DNA of 64,000 bases from Alcanivorax sp. DP30 (lineage in GTDB: Bacteria > Pseudomonadota > Gammaproteobacteria > Pseudomonadales > Alcanivoracaceae), in assembly GCF_009882945.1 (NCBI RefSeq), contig NZ_WTUY01000005.1, positions 165,816-229,815 of the forward strand, read 5' to 3'. The position numbers and the translations under genes are program-made. Below are positions 17,520 through 26,171 of the stretch, in pieces. The notes under the pieces were generated by a model that searched no databases, was not told the DNA's origin, and worked only from the letters and a program-made list of their open reading frames with translations. Position 1 is the stretch's first letter. Each line of letters begins with the position of its first letter.

Positions 17520-18155
17520 TTAGGGGAACTGCATGTTCAGAGGTGATGAGCCCTTCAGTGACTCTGCCTTGGCAGGATTATCAATAAACGGATTGCGGTT
17601 GCCCTGTAACTTCTCAATATCGTCATTACGCCGTTTCTCTCCCTCGTCCACAGGGTCTTCCTTGTTCCAGCGCTGATACATTTCCAGGGTGCCAATCAGT
17701 GGGAGCTGGTAGCGGTCATGCAGGTAGAGCATGGCTCGGGCAACGTCACCCTTGGCATGCAGTGGCGGTTCAAAGACCTGGAATGACTGTCGGTAACCAC
17801 ATTCTGTATCAGTGGTGATGTTGTCGGGCAAATCTCCAAACAGGGTGCGGCGCCGATCAAGTTCCGTCTTCCGGGTGACCGGGAAACGGCCATGAAGATC
17901 TTGTGAGATGGTGGTGTAGTCTGCGTTGGCAGTGCAAAAACGACTGCTGCGACAGCCAAAGTGCTTGGCTAAACGGCGTTCGTCATAAATGTTATCCACG
18001 GATAGGCGATCGCCGGCCCGGAACGCTTCCTGACAATAAAGGGTAGTACCGCCATCCGGATAAAGCTGTTCAAGAAAGCGCTCATCCTGCCCATCAGCAA
18101 AACTGGTGCCGACCAGCAGAAAGGTTGCCGCAAGCACCAGTGAAATATTGTTCAT
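17520..18155 (-). CDS. Endonuclease I family secreted nuclease
   Basis: Predicted protein of 211 residues from ATG 18155, which begins a clear signal peptide (to about GTSFAD). The upstream in-frame extension has no signal-like character. The endonuclease I signature is present: ERRLAKHFGCRSSRFC, then PPLHAKGDVARAMLY, then WNKEDPVDEGEKRRNDDIE and QGNRNPFID. The family (EndA, Vvn, NucM) cuts DNA and RNA non-specifically in the periplasm or outside the cell. Cysteines in the mature part fit the disulfide-bonded members. It ends at the shared terminator near 17443. Confidence 0.88.
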   Translation of the reverse strand: MNNISLVLAATFLLVGTSFADGQDERFLEQLYPDGGTTLYCQEAFRAGDRLSVDNIYDERRLAKHFGCRSSRFCTANADYTTISQDLHGRFPVTRKTELDRRRTLFGDLPDNITTDTECGYRQSFQVFEPPLHAKGDVARAMLYLHDRYQLPLIGTLEMYQRWNKEDPVDEGEKRRNDDIEKLQGNRNPFIDNPAKAESLKGSSPLNMQFP

Positions 18156-18441
18156 AATGTGATCCCTGTCACGTTCTCGTCCCCATCTTAGCCCCCAAGG
18201 CTTAGGTGACAGATATCTATAATGTATACCCAGGGGATAGGTGGTGCCAATCAATGGATAAGTGGTTGTCTGACAATGGGAAAGCATTTCGGGGAATCCA
18301 AATTAATGCATTGGCAGTCAGTTAATGCACCATGGGGAATGCGCGGTAAGCAATACGTGAAAATGGATGCCTTCTTTCATCAATTTCAGAGAGTGAGGGG
18401 CGCAAAGGCTTGAGGGAGATGAAAATAAGGAGGGTCTCCCA

Positions 18442-18615
18442 ATGTGTCCCTCCATTTGCATGGTTAAGAGGCAGAAATTCACAGCGCCAAGGGGGAAAGA
18501 CCGCCAAAATACCCCTATAAAGTCCGATATTGCTCGTATCCTGGCTGGTGGCGAAGTCAAATCGTTAATGCAGGCCCTTTACGTTAGCTATTTCTGGGTA
18601 AGGCGATCCAGCTGA
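18442..18615 (+). CDS. Candidate small protein (57 aa)
   Basis: This frame begins with ATG preceded by AAGGAGG, a near-perfect ribosome site, 8 bases upstream. It encodes a basic peptide (starts MCPSICMVKRQK, later DIARILAGGEVKSLMQALY). It overlaps the 3' end of the leftward phosphopantetheinyl transferase by 32 bases. No family is recognised. The rest of the 428-base gap 18156-18583 shows no other gene. The strong ribosome site is the main support, and a chance match is possible. Confidence 0.35.
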   Translation: MCPSICMVKRQKFTAPRGKDRQNTPIKSDIARILAGGEVKSLMQALYVSYFWVRRSS

Positions 18616-19288
18616 GTACGCTGTGTTGCCTTTCGCGCCAGCGGAAGGGTATCTGTGTGCCCTTGGGCCACTCCGGTGACAAGGTGCGGAGCAAGGTCAG
18701 GCTGTTGGGTTGGCGGCGCACGGCATCGTGGAAGTAGAAGCGCTTCCCTGTCAGCGGGTAGAGGGCTTTGAACAGACTTTCCTTGGCTGAAAAAATCAGG
18801 GTCAGACGATTCGCCCTTTGCAGCGGACTCATTCCGGCTAGCGTCTTCAGCTCCTCTTCCGTCAGTAATTCTCTCTCCAGCCTGGCTGCTCGCTCCGGGC
18901 TTACCCATTGCTCCGTGTCCAGCCCAACGGTCAACCAATGGCGCGCATCCCCCACCATGACTTCCGCAATGCCGTGACTGTGGGTGATGCTGCCCAGGGT
19001 GCCGACGGGCCAGACCGGAGAGCGGTCGGAATGGAATCCGGGCACCCCGTCGCTACCTATCTGGCGGAGTGCTTCCCGGCCACACCAGCGCCCTGCCAGG
19101 TACTCAGCTTTGCGCTTGTTGACAGCCGTTTGCAGCGAGGGAGGGAGAGTGATGTCTGCCTCCTGAAAGTGACGGCTTTCAAGACGTTCGGGAAAGTAGT
19201 GGCAGCTTACCCGGATCAGGCCCGGGGACAGTTCTTCACGGTTAAACTGGGTCAGGCACGCTGGGCGCTGAGAGGAAGAGGCGGGCAT
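18584..19288 (-). CDS. 4'-phosphopantetheinyl transferase (EntD/Sfp type)
   Basis: Predicted protein of 234 residues. It transfers the phosphopantetheine arm of CoA to carrier proteins of fatty-acid, polyketide or peptide synthases. The family motifs are present: KRKAEYLAGRWCGREAL, GSITHSHG, GLDTEQW (magnesium-binding Asp and Glu) and FSAKESLFKALYPLTG (catalytic region). I chose ATG 19288; the reading frame continues upstream but loses similarity and would run into the divergent gene. No carrier or synthase gene is adjacent, so it may be the organism's general enzyme rather than one tied to a siderophore cluster. Confidence 0.88.
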   Translation of the reverse strand: MPASSSQRPACLTQFNREELSPGLIRVSCHYFPERLESRHFQEADITLPPSLQTAVNKRKAEYLAGRWCGREALRQIGSDGVPGFHSDRSPVWPVGTLGSITHSHGIAEVMVGDARHWLTVGLDTEQWVSPERAARLERELLTEEELKTLAGMSPLQRANRLTLIFSAKESLFKALYPLTGKRFYFHDAVRRQPNSLTLLRTLSPEWPKGTQIPFRWRERQHSVLSWIALPRNS

Positions 19289-19417
19289 GGGCAGCGACAA
19301 GTCATGAATGTATGAACAGACTATAGCAAAGGATGGCAGTGTCGAGTGCAAGCGGTGCACTGCCGTGGTCTTGAGGTTACACTGCAGCCCGCAATGGCCG
19401 TAGGTAAGGAGACAAAT

Positions 19418-20335
19418 ATGGCGGGAACCAGCCTGCTGGCACTGATTGATGATATCGCAACCTTGCTGGATGACGTGTCTGTCATGACCAAGGTGGCGGC
19501 CAAGAAAACTGCCGGGGTGCTTGGTGATGATCTGGCGCTTAATGCAGAACAGGTGTCTGGTGTAAAAGCTGACAGGGAGCTGCCGGTAGTGTGGGCGGTC
19601 GCCAAGGGGTCGGCCATCAACAAACTGATTCTGGTGCCGGCCGCCTTGCTGATCAGTGCATTTATGCCCTGGTTGATTACGCCCTTGCTGATGATTGGCG
19701 GCGCGTTCCTGTGTTATGAAGGCTGCGAAAAACTGGCCCATAAGTTTTTTCACAAGGAAGAAGCTCACGCCACACACCAGGAAACCCTCAAGGCAATTGC
19801 CGATCCCGGCGTGGATCTGGTGGCCTTCGAGAAAGAGAAGGTCAAGGGTGCCATTCGAACCGACTTCATTCTTTCCGCAGAGATTATCGTGATTTCACTG
19901 GGGGCGGTGCAGTCTGCCACCTTTGGCGTGCAGGTCGCAGCCATCTGCGCCATTGCCGTGCTGATGACCATCGGTGTGTATGGTCTGGTGGCGGGTATCG
20001 TGAAGCTGGATGATGCGGGCCTCTACCTCGCCAGGACCCATCCGCAGGCGCCCGCTGCCGGGCTGCGCATTGCCCTTGGCAAGGGCATTCTTGCCATGGC
20101 CCCCTGGCTGATGAAGACGCTGTCTGTGGTGGGCACCCTGGCCATGTTCCTGGTGGGCGGCGGCATTCTGGTTCATGGCATTCCCGGTTCCCATGACTGG
20201 GTGCATCACTTGCAGGAAATGGCGGGTGCTGCATCGATTGTCGTACCTTTGCTGGTCAACCTTATCGGGGGGGTATTGGCCGGTGCGTTGGTGCTGGGCG
20301 TGGTGAGCATCATTGGTAAATTGCGAGAGAGATGA
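19418..20335 (+). CDS. DUF808 family inner-membrane protein (YedI-like)
   Basis: Predicted protein of 305 residues starting at ATG 19418 after AAGGAG. The family opening [19 protein letters not shown] and the block [15 protein letters not shown] are clear. Several membrane helices follow (for example [20 protein letters not shown] and repeated segments to the C terminus). The function is unknown. The gene is divergent from the phosphopantetheinyl transferase. Confidence 0.88.
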   Translation: MAGTSLLALIDDIATLLDDVSVMTKVAAKKTAGVLGDDLALNAEQVSGVKADRELPVVWAVAKGSAINKLILVPAALLISAFMPWLITPLLMIGGAFLCYEGCEKLAHKFFHKEEAHATHQETLKAIADPGVDLVAFEKEKVKGAIRTDFILSAEIIVISLGAVQSATFGVQVAAICAIAVLMTIGVYGLVAGIVKLDDAGLYLARTHPQAPAAGLRIALGKGILAMAPWLMKTLSVVGTLAMFLVGGGILVHGIPGSHDWVHHLQEMAGAASIVVPLLVNLIGGVLAGALVLGVVSIIGKLRER

Positions 20336-20488
20336 TGCTCTCGTGATCCTTTTGGGGTCATGACCACATCTGAAATATTGTCATGGCAGAGATCAGCCTG
20401 CTTCGGAGTGGGCGTTCTTTTCCCGGGAGGGTATAGGTTTCTGCACTGGATACCCCTTTCCGGATGTCACCTGCGCCAAGCGGTGGCG

Positions 20489-20668
20489 CTATTCATCGCT
20501 CTGGTTTTCCGGGTAAAGCCCCGATGTTTTTAACAACTTGATCGCACGGATTTTTTGTCCATCCTGCAGGGCAGCTTCAATGGCCGCCGCCTGTTCACCT
20601 TGCCCTTCCTCTCGAAGTTTGCGCAAAGCATTTTGCCAATCGGGTACCAGGGTTTTGTGTCCATCCAT
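20489..20668 (-). CDS. Small protein with L7/L12-like C-terminal motif
   Basis: Predicted protein of 59 residues from ATG 20668, which has GGAGA 8 bases upstream. An ATG at 20692 would add eight residues but has a poorer ribosome site. The end, KIRAIKLLKTSGLYPE, resembles the KxxAIKLxRxxTGLxLxEAK segment of ribosomal protein L7/L12, which small orphan proteins sometimes share. It is soluble, with no signal peptide. It is leftward and may be co-transcribed from the DUF4105 gene region. The function is unknown. Confidence 0.55.
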   Translation of the reverse strand: MDGHKTLVPDWQNALRKLREEGQGEQAAAIEAALQDGQKIRAIKLLKTSGLYPENQSDE

Positions 20669-20801
20669 GAGCGAACTCTCCGGGTTATTCATTGTCGGCC
20701 TGCCAACGTGATGTGGGCAGGGGGGGTAAGCCCCACCCCCTGATAAGGCGTGAGAATACTGCTCAGTTTCCGGTTGTGGCGGAATTGCCATACACGGGCT
20801 T

Positions 20802-21629
20802 CTACAGTGAAGGCGCGCTGCGAATTTTTTGCGAGTAGTTGTCCGTGTCAGGGGCAATATCCGGATTTACCCTTGCCTGCGCCTGAATCTGTTCCAGGCT
20901 TTCGCCTTGCCCAATCAGGCCGTGCTCGTAGAGAACTTCATGGGAATAGCCAGGAAGCAGTAGCCGGTAGTCGAGCCAGTCATGAAGCTCCGTATAGCGA
21001 CCGGATTCGGCCAGCAACCCGGTGAGGCAATTGTCTGTCAGGGTGTTGTAGAAATCTGGAGTCCTGGAGAGGATGTCGGCCCGGCGCAGGAAGTTGAGTA
21101 ACAGCGCCTGTCCCTGCAGTGCAGAGCCATTGATTGGATAAAGGAATACGGGTTCCTGTGCGGAAAATGCTCGCGAACCGATCACGTCTTGCTCTGTGCC
21201 AAGGACCACCATCTTGGTGTAGTTTCGAAAAGCGCCCGCCAGGGGGTTGTACCTGTTTTGCTCCTTGCGCAGTCGTGCCTCAATGGAAACGGCCAGAAAA
21301 GTACCGTCAGAAAATTCAAAGCTTGCAAACGCATGGGCAAGGCCATCGCCGCCAAAGTGGGAGAGGCCGAACCAGAGGCCTTTGAGTTTCGACAACGTAT
21401 AGGTGCGGTTCAGGTAGCGGGCTTGCACAACCTGGCCATCCGAATCAAAACGAAAATCCCTGATGCCGTTAATGTGCAGGGTGTCGCCATGAAGGGTGAC
21501 CTCGGGCGTGACGGCATATTTCTCTTTCCAGTCTGCGTCCTGGACGGGAACACGGCTGTGAAACCAGATGCCATAACCCAAAAGTAACGCCACAGAAAGT
21601 ATCAGTGCCCAGCTTTTTTTCTGCATCAT
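20802..21629 (-). CDS. DUF4105 family exported protein
   Basis: Predicted protein of 275 residues with one N-terminal hydrophobic segment (signal or anchor). The DUF4105 pattern is visible: HFGGDGLAHAFASFEFSDG with FLAVSIEARLRKEQ, then TDNCLTGLL near the C-terminal third. The Cys/His pattern resembles papain-like or NlpC-like folds, so a peptidase or acyltransferase role is possible but unproved. It starts 9 bases after the patatin-BamA gene and should be co-transcribed with it, which hints at a link to lipid or envelope turnover. Confidence 0.75.
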   Translation of the reverse strand: MMQKKSWALILSVALLLGYGIWFHSRVPVQDADWKEKYAVTPEVTLHGDTLHINGIRDFRFDSDGQVVQARYLNRTYTLSKLKGLWFGLSHFGGDGLAHAFASFEFSDGTFLAVSIEARLRKEQNRYNPLAGAFRNYTKMVVLGTEQDVIGSRAFSAQEPVFLYPINGSALQGQALLLNFLRRADILSRTPDFYNTLTDNCLTGLLAESGRYTELHDWLDYRLLLPGYSHEVLYEHGLIGQGESLEQIQAQARVNPDIAPDTDNYSQKIRSAPSL

Positions 21630-21638
21630 GACCTGGCC

Positions 21639-23855
21639 TTACCGAAATACATAACCGAAATAAATATTGAAGGCATAGAGGTCTCCTTCGGTGCGGCCAA
21701 TAGATACATAGCCGGGGCCGAGCGGTGTCCGGGTGCCAAGAAACAGGCTGCCGCTGGACAGCAGGGAATCGGTATCCACATCATCCCGGTCAATCCAGAC
21801 ATTGCCCAGTTCGTAGGATGCGCCGGCATAGATTTGAACCGAGGCAGGCAGGATCAGATTAGGTCGTAGTGGCTTGGAGACCACCACGCGGCCAAGGGCG
21901 CTGTGATTACCCCAGATGCTGTTGGGTGGCAGCCCGGAAAGGGAAAGAAAGCCACCGAGCGGTTCAATGGCTTCGGCGCCTGGCTCGGTGTTGGATATTG
22001 CCGCTTTTGCTTCAGCAACAATAGAAATGTCGGCGACCGTGGTGGCGATGCCAATGTCGAAGAGGTTGCGGTGGTAATCCACATCGGCGCCGAATTCAGT
22101 ATTGTGCTCCTGATATTCGTATTGTCCCCGTATGCCTCGTGAGGGAAAGGCCAGGTCATCGTAGGTGTCCCAGCTGAGCCGGGAAAACAGGTAACGATCA
22201 TGATAGGTGTCGCGCTCAATCAGAAAGCCAACCTTGGGGTCAACTTCCCCGCGGAGTGCCCTGGCACCCACCCTGACCTCGCCGCGCTGCCGAAAAATTG
22301 CGGCCCCGGTATCCAGACCGCCGAAGGTCTCGGCGCGGCGCAGGGTCACTGCGGCCGGCTCGGTAATATCGTTGCCAAAATACAGATCGATGTCATCGGA
22401 GCGGTAGCCTGCTACGGGCTCGACAAAGAAAATCAAACGATGGTCAATGGGTTGAAAGAAGCGTGCTTCCAGTAGCGGGCGAGATCCCAGATTGGCAAAA
22501 ACGGCCGCCGTTCCGCCATAGCGGTTGAGGCCAGCCACACGCAGGGAGCCGAATATGCCGAAGGTTGCATCGCCGCGCATATCATCGGAGAACTGTAGCC
22601 CAAGCTGGGCAAAGGTGTTGCTGGTATGGCGTTCCTTGGCCTGAACATGCAGGCGGGTTTTACCGTCCACATTCTCCAGCTGGTAACGGATGCTGTCGTG
22701 ATAATCGAGCGCATAGATATGGGAAATATCGTCGCGAATGCGCGCCCGATCCAGGGGCTCGCCTGTGCGTTGGTTAATCATGGCCGCAATGACACGGTCG
22801 CTGACCACGCCACTGTTGCTGATTTGAATCTCATCGATGATCGGGCTGGTCTCGACCGCGATGGGGGACACGTGATGTTGGTCGGACTGCGCACTATCTG
22901 CGATAGCGGTGTTGGCAGGAGGTGGGCCAAGCACAGCCATGGCCGCGGCATAGCCGGCATCAATGGCCTGTTGTGCCTGGGTGAAGCCGCTGCTTGAAAT
23001 GCCGTCCAGATCCGGTTTGATGACAATGTCCTGTTCATCAAGCTGGGCAAGGCTCTGGTCACTGTTGTTGCGAACCATCAATGCGGTGAGCTGGGCCAGC
23101 ACCTGACCGAAGGAGTTGATATCTTCCTTGGTCCAGCGGGGGCTGCCGACATCGACGACGATCAGTCTGTCCAGCTGCTGATCATCCAGCGCAGTAATGG
23201 GGATATTGTTGGCGATACCGCCGTCGACCAGCAGCCGATCGTCAATGACGATGGGTTCCAGCAGCCCGGGTATGGACATGCTGGCTCTTACTGCGCTGCT
23301 CAATCGGCCCTGTTTGAGAATGACCTGTTCTCCGGTAACCAGGTCTGCCGCAACGGCACGGTAGGGAACGGCAAGGTGATCAAAGTCCTGAACGTCACGG
23401 GCCGGGGCAAAAATTTCGTCCAGGATCAAGGTCAGGTGCTGGCCCTGCAGGGCCGCGCGGGGTAACGCGATACCATCGCGGTTAATTCTGAGCCGGTAAT
23501 CCACCGGCGCTCCCGCATCCAGCTGGCGGTAGGCAAACAGGGAATGGGAACGAGGTGAGGTGTCGGAGAACGCCTCTCTCCAGTCCATCTCCACGGCAAT
23601 TTGCTCGATTTCATCAACCGAGTATCCGGTGGCATAGAGGCCACCCACGATGGAGCCCATGCTGGTGCCGGCTACCGCATCAACGGTGATGTTGTGTTCC
23701 TTGAGTGCCTTGAGAACGCCGATATGGGCGAGCCCTCTGGCACCGCCACCGGAAAGCACCAGCCCCGTCCGTTGTTCCGCAGAGGCGGTGTTGGCCATTA
23801 ACCCACACCAGAGTGCCAGTGCCCCCGCAGCCCGGCACACCCATTTATTGTTCAC
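21639..23855 (-). CDS. Patatin-BamA fusion phospholipase (PlpD-like, type Vd)
   Basis: Predicted protein of 738 residues. A signal peptide (to about ANTASAEQ) is followed by a patatin domain with oxyanion loop GGGARG (37-42), nucleophile motif GTSMG (Ser65) and catalytic LLVDGGIANN (Asp211). A POTRA-like segment follows (ISNSGVVSDRVIAAMINQRTG and the next 60 residues), then a BamA-type barrel ending in a terminal Phe-Arg after YIFGYVF-like strands. This order matches PlpD of Pseudomonas, a secreted lipolytic enzyme of the type Vd pathway. It likely cleaves phospholipids at or outside the outer membrane. Both catalytic residues are present. Confidence 0.88.
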   Translation of the reverse strand: MNNKWVCRAAGALALWCGLMANTASAEQRTGLVLSGGGARGLAHIGVLKALKEHNITVDAVAGTSMGSIVGGLYATGYSVDEIEQIAVEMDWREAFSDTSPRSHSLFAYRQLDAGAPVDYRLRINRDGIALPRAALQGQHLTLILDEIFAPARDVQDFDHLAVPYRAVAADLVTGEQVILKQGRLSSAVRASMSIPGLLEPIVIDDRLLVDGGIANNIPITALDDQQLDRLIVVDVGSPRWTKEDINSFGQVLAQLTALMVRNNSDQSLAQLDEQDIVIKPDLDGISSSGFTQAQQAIDAGYAAAMAVLGPPPANTAIADSAQSDQHHVSPIAVETSPIIDEIQISNSGVVSDRVIAAMINQRTGEPLDRARIRDDISHIYALDYHDSIRYQLENVDGKTRLHVQAKERHTSNTFAQLGLQFSDDMRGDATFGIFGSLRVAGLNRYGGTAAVFANLGSRPLLEARFFQPIDHRLIFFVEPVAGYRSDDIDLYFGNDITEPAAVTLRRAETFGGLDTGAAIFRQRGEVRVGARALRGEVDPKVGFLIERDTYHDRYLFSRLSWDTYDDLAFPSRGIRGQYEYQEHNTEFGADVDYHRNLFDIGIATTVADISIVAEAKAAISNTEPGAEAIEPLGGFLSLSGLPPNSIWGNHSALGRVVVSKPLRPNLILPASVQIYAGASYELGNVWIDRDDVDTDSLLSSGSLFLGTRTPLGPGYVSIGRTEGDLYAFNIYFGYVFR

Positions 23856-24282
23856 GGTATCGGATTCCCTTCAGTTGATCCGTCCAGAGTGCCTTCATCA
23901 TAGCGGGAGGAGAGGGGGGATGCGATGTCTGCGCCTCTCGTGGGCAATGCCGGCATAACCAGGCCGATGCCGGCGCTTGTCTGCTTCATTTGAGACGGAG
24001 CGCTGCTTGCGCAGAAATTTCTCTTGAGCGGCAGTTACAGCAGAAAAATCTCACGTTACCCGGTATGAGCGAATGATCTCATTGCATCCTGTGGGATGAC
24101 CACGCCAGATCCCGGTGGGTGTGAACATGATAGTTTCGAGCATCTGGATTACTATGCGGCCGGGGAAAAATAAATCGGGATGCACGCTGCCATATTGAAA
24201 AGGCGGCGCTGACATTAAGGTGATATCGCTTTTTGCGGCCATCAACAGGCTGCTTTCAGCCTGACTTCTCTCGGACAACATT
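23856..24282. other. 427-base gap, no gene seen
   Basis: Region between the divergent patatin gene and the lipoprotein gene. It should hold both promoters. I see no RNA gene, no clear operator and no credible small protein; a leftward frame at 24051-24281 has no ribosome site or family resemblance. Confidence 0.5.
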
Positions 24283-25743
24283 ATGACAATAACACTGCGC
24301 TACAGCCTGGCATGCCTGGTCACCCTGATGACGGCCAGTTGTGGAGGAGGCTCCTCATCCAGCGGCGGCGCCGTCACGGAAACCACAAACAGCAGCGCGC
24401 CAAGTCGCGCCTGGTTTTATGACGCCGACGGCGCCCAGGTGGCGCGTATGCAGTTCCAGTATCCTGATGAACTGACGATCAACGTGCAGCTGGATTCGGT
24501 CGGGCCAGATAGGGTCTGGGATACCGGGGATGACACGTCGCATCCCTATCTTCAGTGCCAGTACATGTCAGCGTCGACCCCGTTGCTGCGCTATCCGGAT
24601 CTGTATTTTCATGGCATGGCAGGCTCGCCGACCGGCGCTACGGGGCTGGCTGTGCTAGGTCTTTCGAATAATGGGCCAATGAAGTGCCCGGTGCGTGACG
24701 GCCGACGACTGCAGCAAGAGTCCGGTTACGTAACCGGACTCTTCATGTATGGCTTTGACTCTGGTTACAGCTACCTGATCAATGCAGAACTCGAGCATTT
24801 TGGTGGGACTGCAACGGAGGTGATCGACTACGAATTTGTTGGCCTGGACGCGACGGTTGCCGAGATATTGGCGTTGTCAGAATTTACCACCACGAATATC
24901 GACCTTGAGGCTGTGGATGAGCCTGATCTGCCCGCCATCGTCGATCACACGCAGACCAATACCGTCATCTTCGATGCCGAGCAGCGGCCCCTGAGCATTG
25001 ACCTTGCTGCGGATAGTTCCTGGACGGCGGTGCTCGATGAATACTGCATGGATGCTCATCCAATTGCCGTCTCAATCAAGCTTCTGAGGGGATGCTCTTC
25101 CGCCCATCAAACACGGTCCTACCGCTATCTGGATGATAGCGTCGAAGAGGACTCTCAACGCTACAACGGCTCAACATCTGCCGACTTATATACCAACACG
25201 GCCACTCGCTTGGCCGATCGCGTGATCGTCCATCCGGGTGCCGCCGATGCTGGTCCTGAATCAGGCAGTTATTACTACTCCTATCTCTTCAATGCGTCGG
25301 AACAAGTGACGGCCATGGTGCGAAGTTCCTACGGTGAAGACGGGATTTGGGGCACAGAAGATGATCAGCATGAAACTCTCGATAGTTATCACTATGACCA
25401 CAACGGCAGGCTCTCCGAAGTTGGCGATCCCGGCTCGATAGCGCTCAGGTACAGTTACTACGACGATGGAAAATTGAAGCAGGTTGACGACGTTGCTAGT
25501 GACTCCAACGTCCCCTGGGAGCGAACGCTGGTCTCCTACCGACAGGGTGCGCCAGCAAAGATCACCGTGCAGAAGCGTAAAGGTGACGAGAATGAGGGGT
25601 ATGAGTTGCAGACGCGTATTGTCATGGAGTTTGCGCCCAGCGAAGAAAACTGGCCCGAACTTTTTTCTCCCGTCCCCTTGTTCCCCGAGTACCGGACGCC
25701 GCCCAGTATTGATGACCTGATGCGCTTCCAGCCGATAAGGTGA
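24283..25743 (+). CDS. Orphan lipoprotein with YD/RHS-like repeats
   Basis: Predicted protein of 486 residues. It has a lipoprotein signal ending LMTASC (Cys20), then a Gly/Ser linker. Segments such as SYHYDHNGRLSEVGDPG and RYSYYDDGKLKQVDD recall the YD repeats of RHS proteins. Two similar acidic loops, DRVWDTGDD and DGIWGTEDD, resemble calcium-binding DxDxDG-type turns. No family can be assigned. Codon use is less GC-biased than in its neighbours. A perfect 28-bp palindrome lies inside the coding region at 24716-24743. It stands alone and ends at a terminator. Confidence 0.65.
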   Translation: MTITLRYSLACLVTLMTASCGGGSSSSGGAVTETTNSSAPSRAWFYDADGAQVARMQFQYPDELTINVQLDSVGPDRVWDTGDDTSHPYLQCQYMSASTPLLRYPDLYFHGMAGSPTGATGLAVLGLSNNGPMKCPVRDGRRLQQESGYVTGLFMYGFDSGYSYLINAELEHFGGTATEVIDYEFVGLDATVAEILALSEFTTTNIDLEAVDEPDLPAIVDHTQTNTVIFDAEQRPLSIDLAADSSWTAVLDEYCMDAHPIAVSIKLLRGCSSAHQTRSYRYLDDSVEEDSQRYNGSTSADLYTNTATRLADRVIVHPGAADAGPESGSYYYSYLFNASEQVTAMVRSSYGEDGIWGTEDDQHETLDSYHYDHNGRLSEVGDPGSIALRYSYYDDGKLKQVDDVASDSNVPWERTLVSYRQGAPAKITVQKRKGDENEGYELQTRIVMEFAPSEENWPELFSPVPLFPEYRTPPSIDDLMRFQPIR

Positions 25744-25755
25744 TCAAGGAAATAT

Positions 25756-25786
25756 AAGCGGTTCAGATGGGGCCGCTTTTGTTTTC
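25756..25786 (+). terminator. Rho-independent terminator
   Basis: Short stem aagcgg/ccgctt with an 11-base loop followed by tttgtttt, 13 bases after the lipoprotein stop. Confidence 0.65.
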
Positions 25787-25916
25787 CCCTTCTATAAGAG
25801 CTGCTGTCACCTGTCGAAAAAGTGTGAAAGTCACTTTATGCAGCATGTGAAGTACAGGCTGCCAGTTGCAGGCAGCTCATGCTACACACTAAGAGATGGG
25901 AAACAGGAAAGAAAAT

Positions 25917-25993
25917 TGGTGGGCCCACCAGGACTTGAACCTGGGACCAATCGATTATGAGTCGACTGCTCTAACCAACTGAGCTATAGGCCC
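25917..25993 (-). tRNA. ileX: tRNA-Ile2 (anticodon CAU, modified to lysidine)
   Basis: A 77-base leftward tRNA with encoded CCA. The acceptor stem GGGCCTA pairs with TGGGCCC with one G-U pair. The D-arm AGCTCAGTTGGTTAGAGC and T-loop GGTTCAAGTCC are canonical. The anticodon loop is CTCATAA, so the anticodon is CAT. The arm around it (GTCGACTCATAATCGATTGG) matches E. coli ileX rather than elongator methionine tRNA. ileX lies near rpoD in E. coli and Pseudomonas, as here. Methionine is the alternative but less likely. Confidence 0.88.
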
Positions 25994-26107
25994 GGAGAAG
26001 TCGCCTAGCGCCGTCGTTACGACGTTTGACGTCTTGCTGCGCATTTGCGCGGGCAAGGATTATAACGTGAATTCGAAGCAGGGAAAGGTCGATCCTTTTT
26101 TATTATG

Positions 26108-26134
26108 AACCCGGACTGCGTAGCAGCCCGGGTT
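26108..26134. terminator. Hairpin after rpoD
   Basis: Arms aacccgg and ccgggtt enclose an inner stem ctgc/gcag with loop gta, a nearly continuous hairpin. It lies 38 bases beyond the rpoD stop. It has no clear T-run on the rpoD strand, so it may be a weak or rho-assisted terminator. Confidence 0.5.
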
Positions 26135-26171
26135 TGCGTCTTGCATCCGGCCTCAAGCGCCCGGCTTTAAT

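Noticed and set aside
24051-24281. Leftward frame of 76 codons before the orphan lipoprotein
   Set aside because: No ribosome site, no domain, and composition unlike neighbouring genes.
25917-25993. Elongator methionine tRNA
   Set aside because: The anticodon is CAT, but the anticodon arm and T-arm match the ileX type and the position next to rpoD fits ileX.
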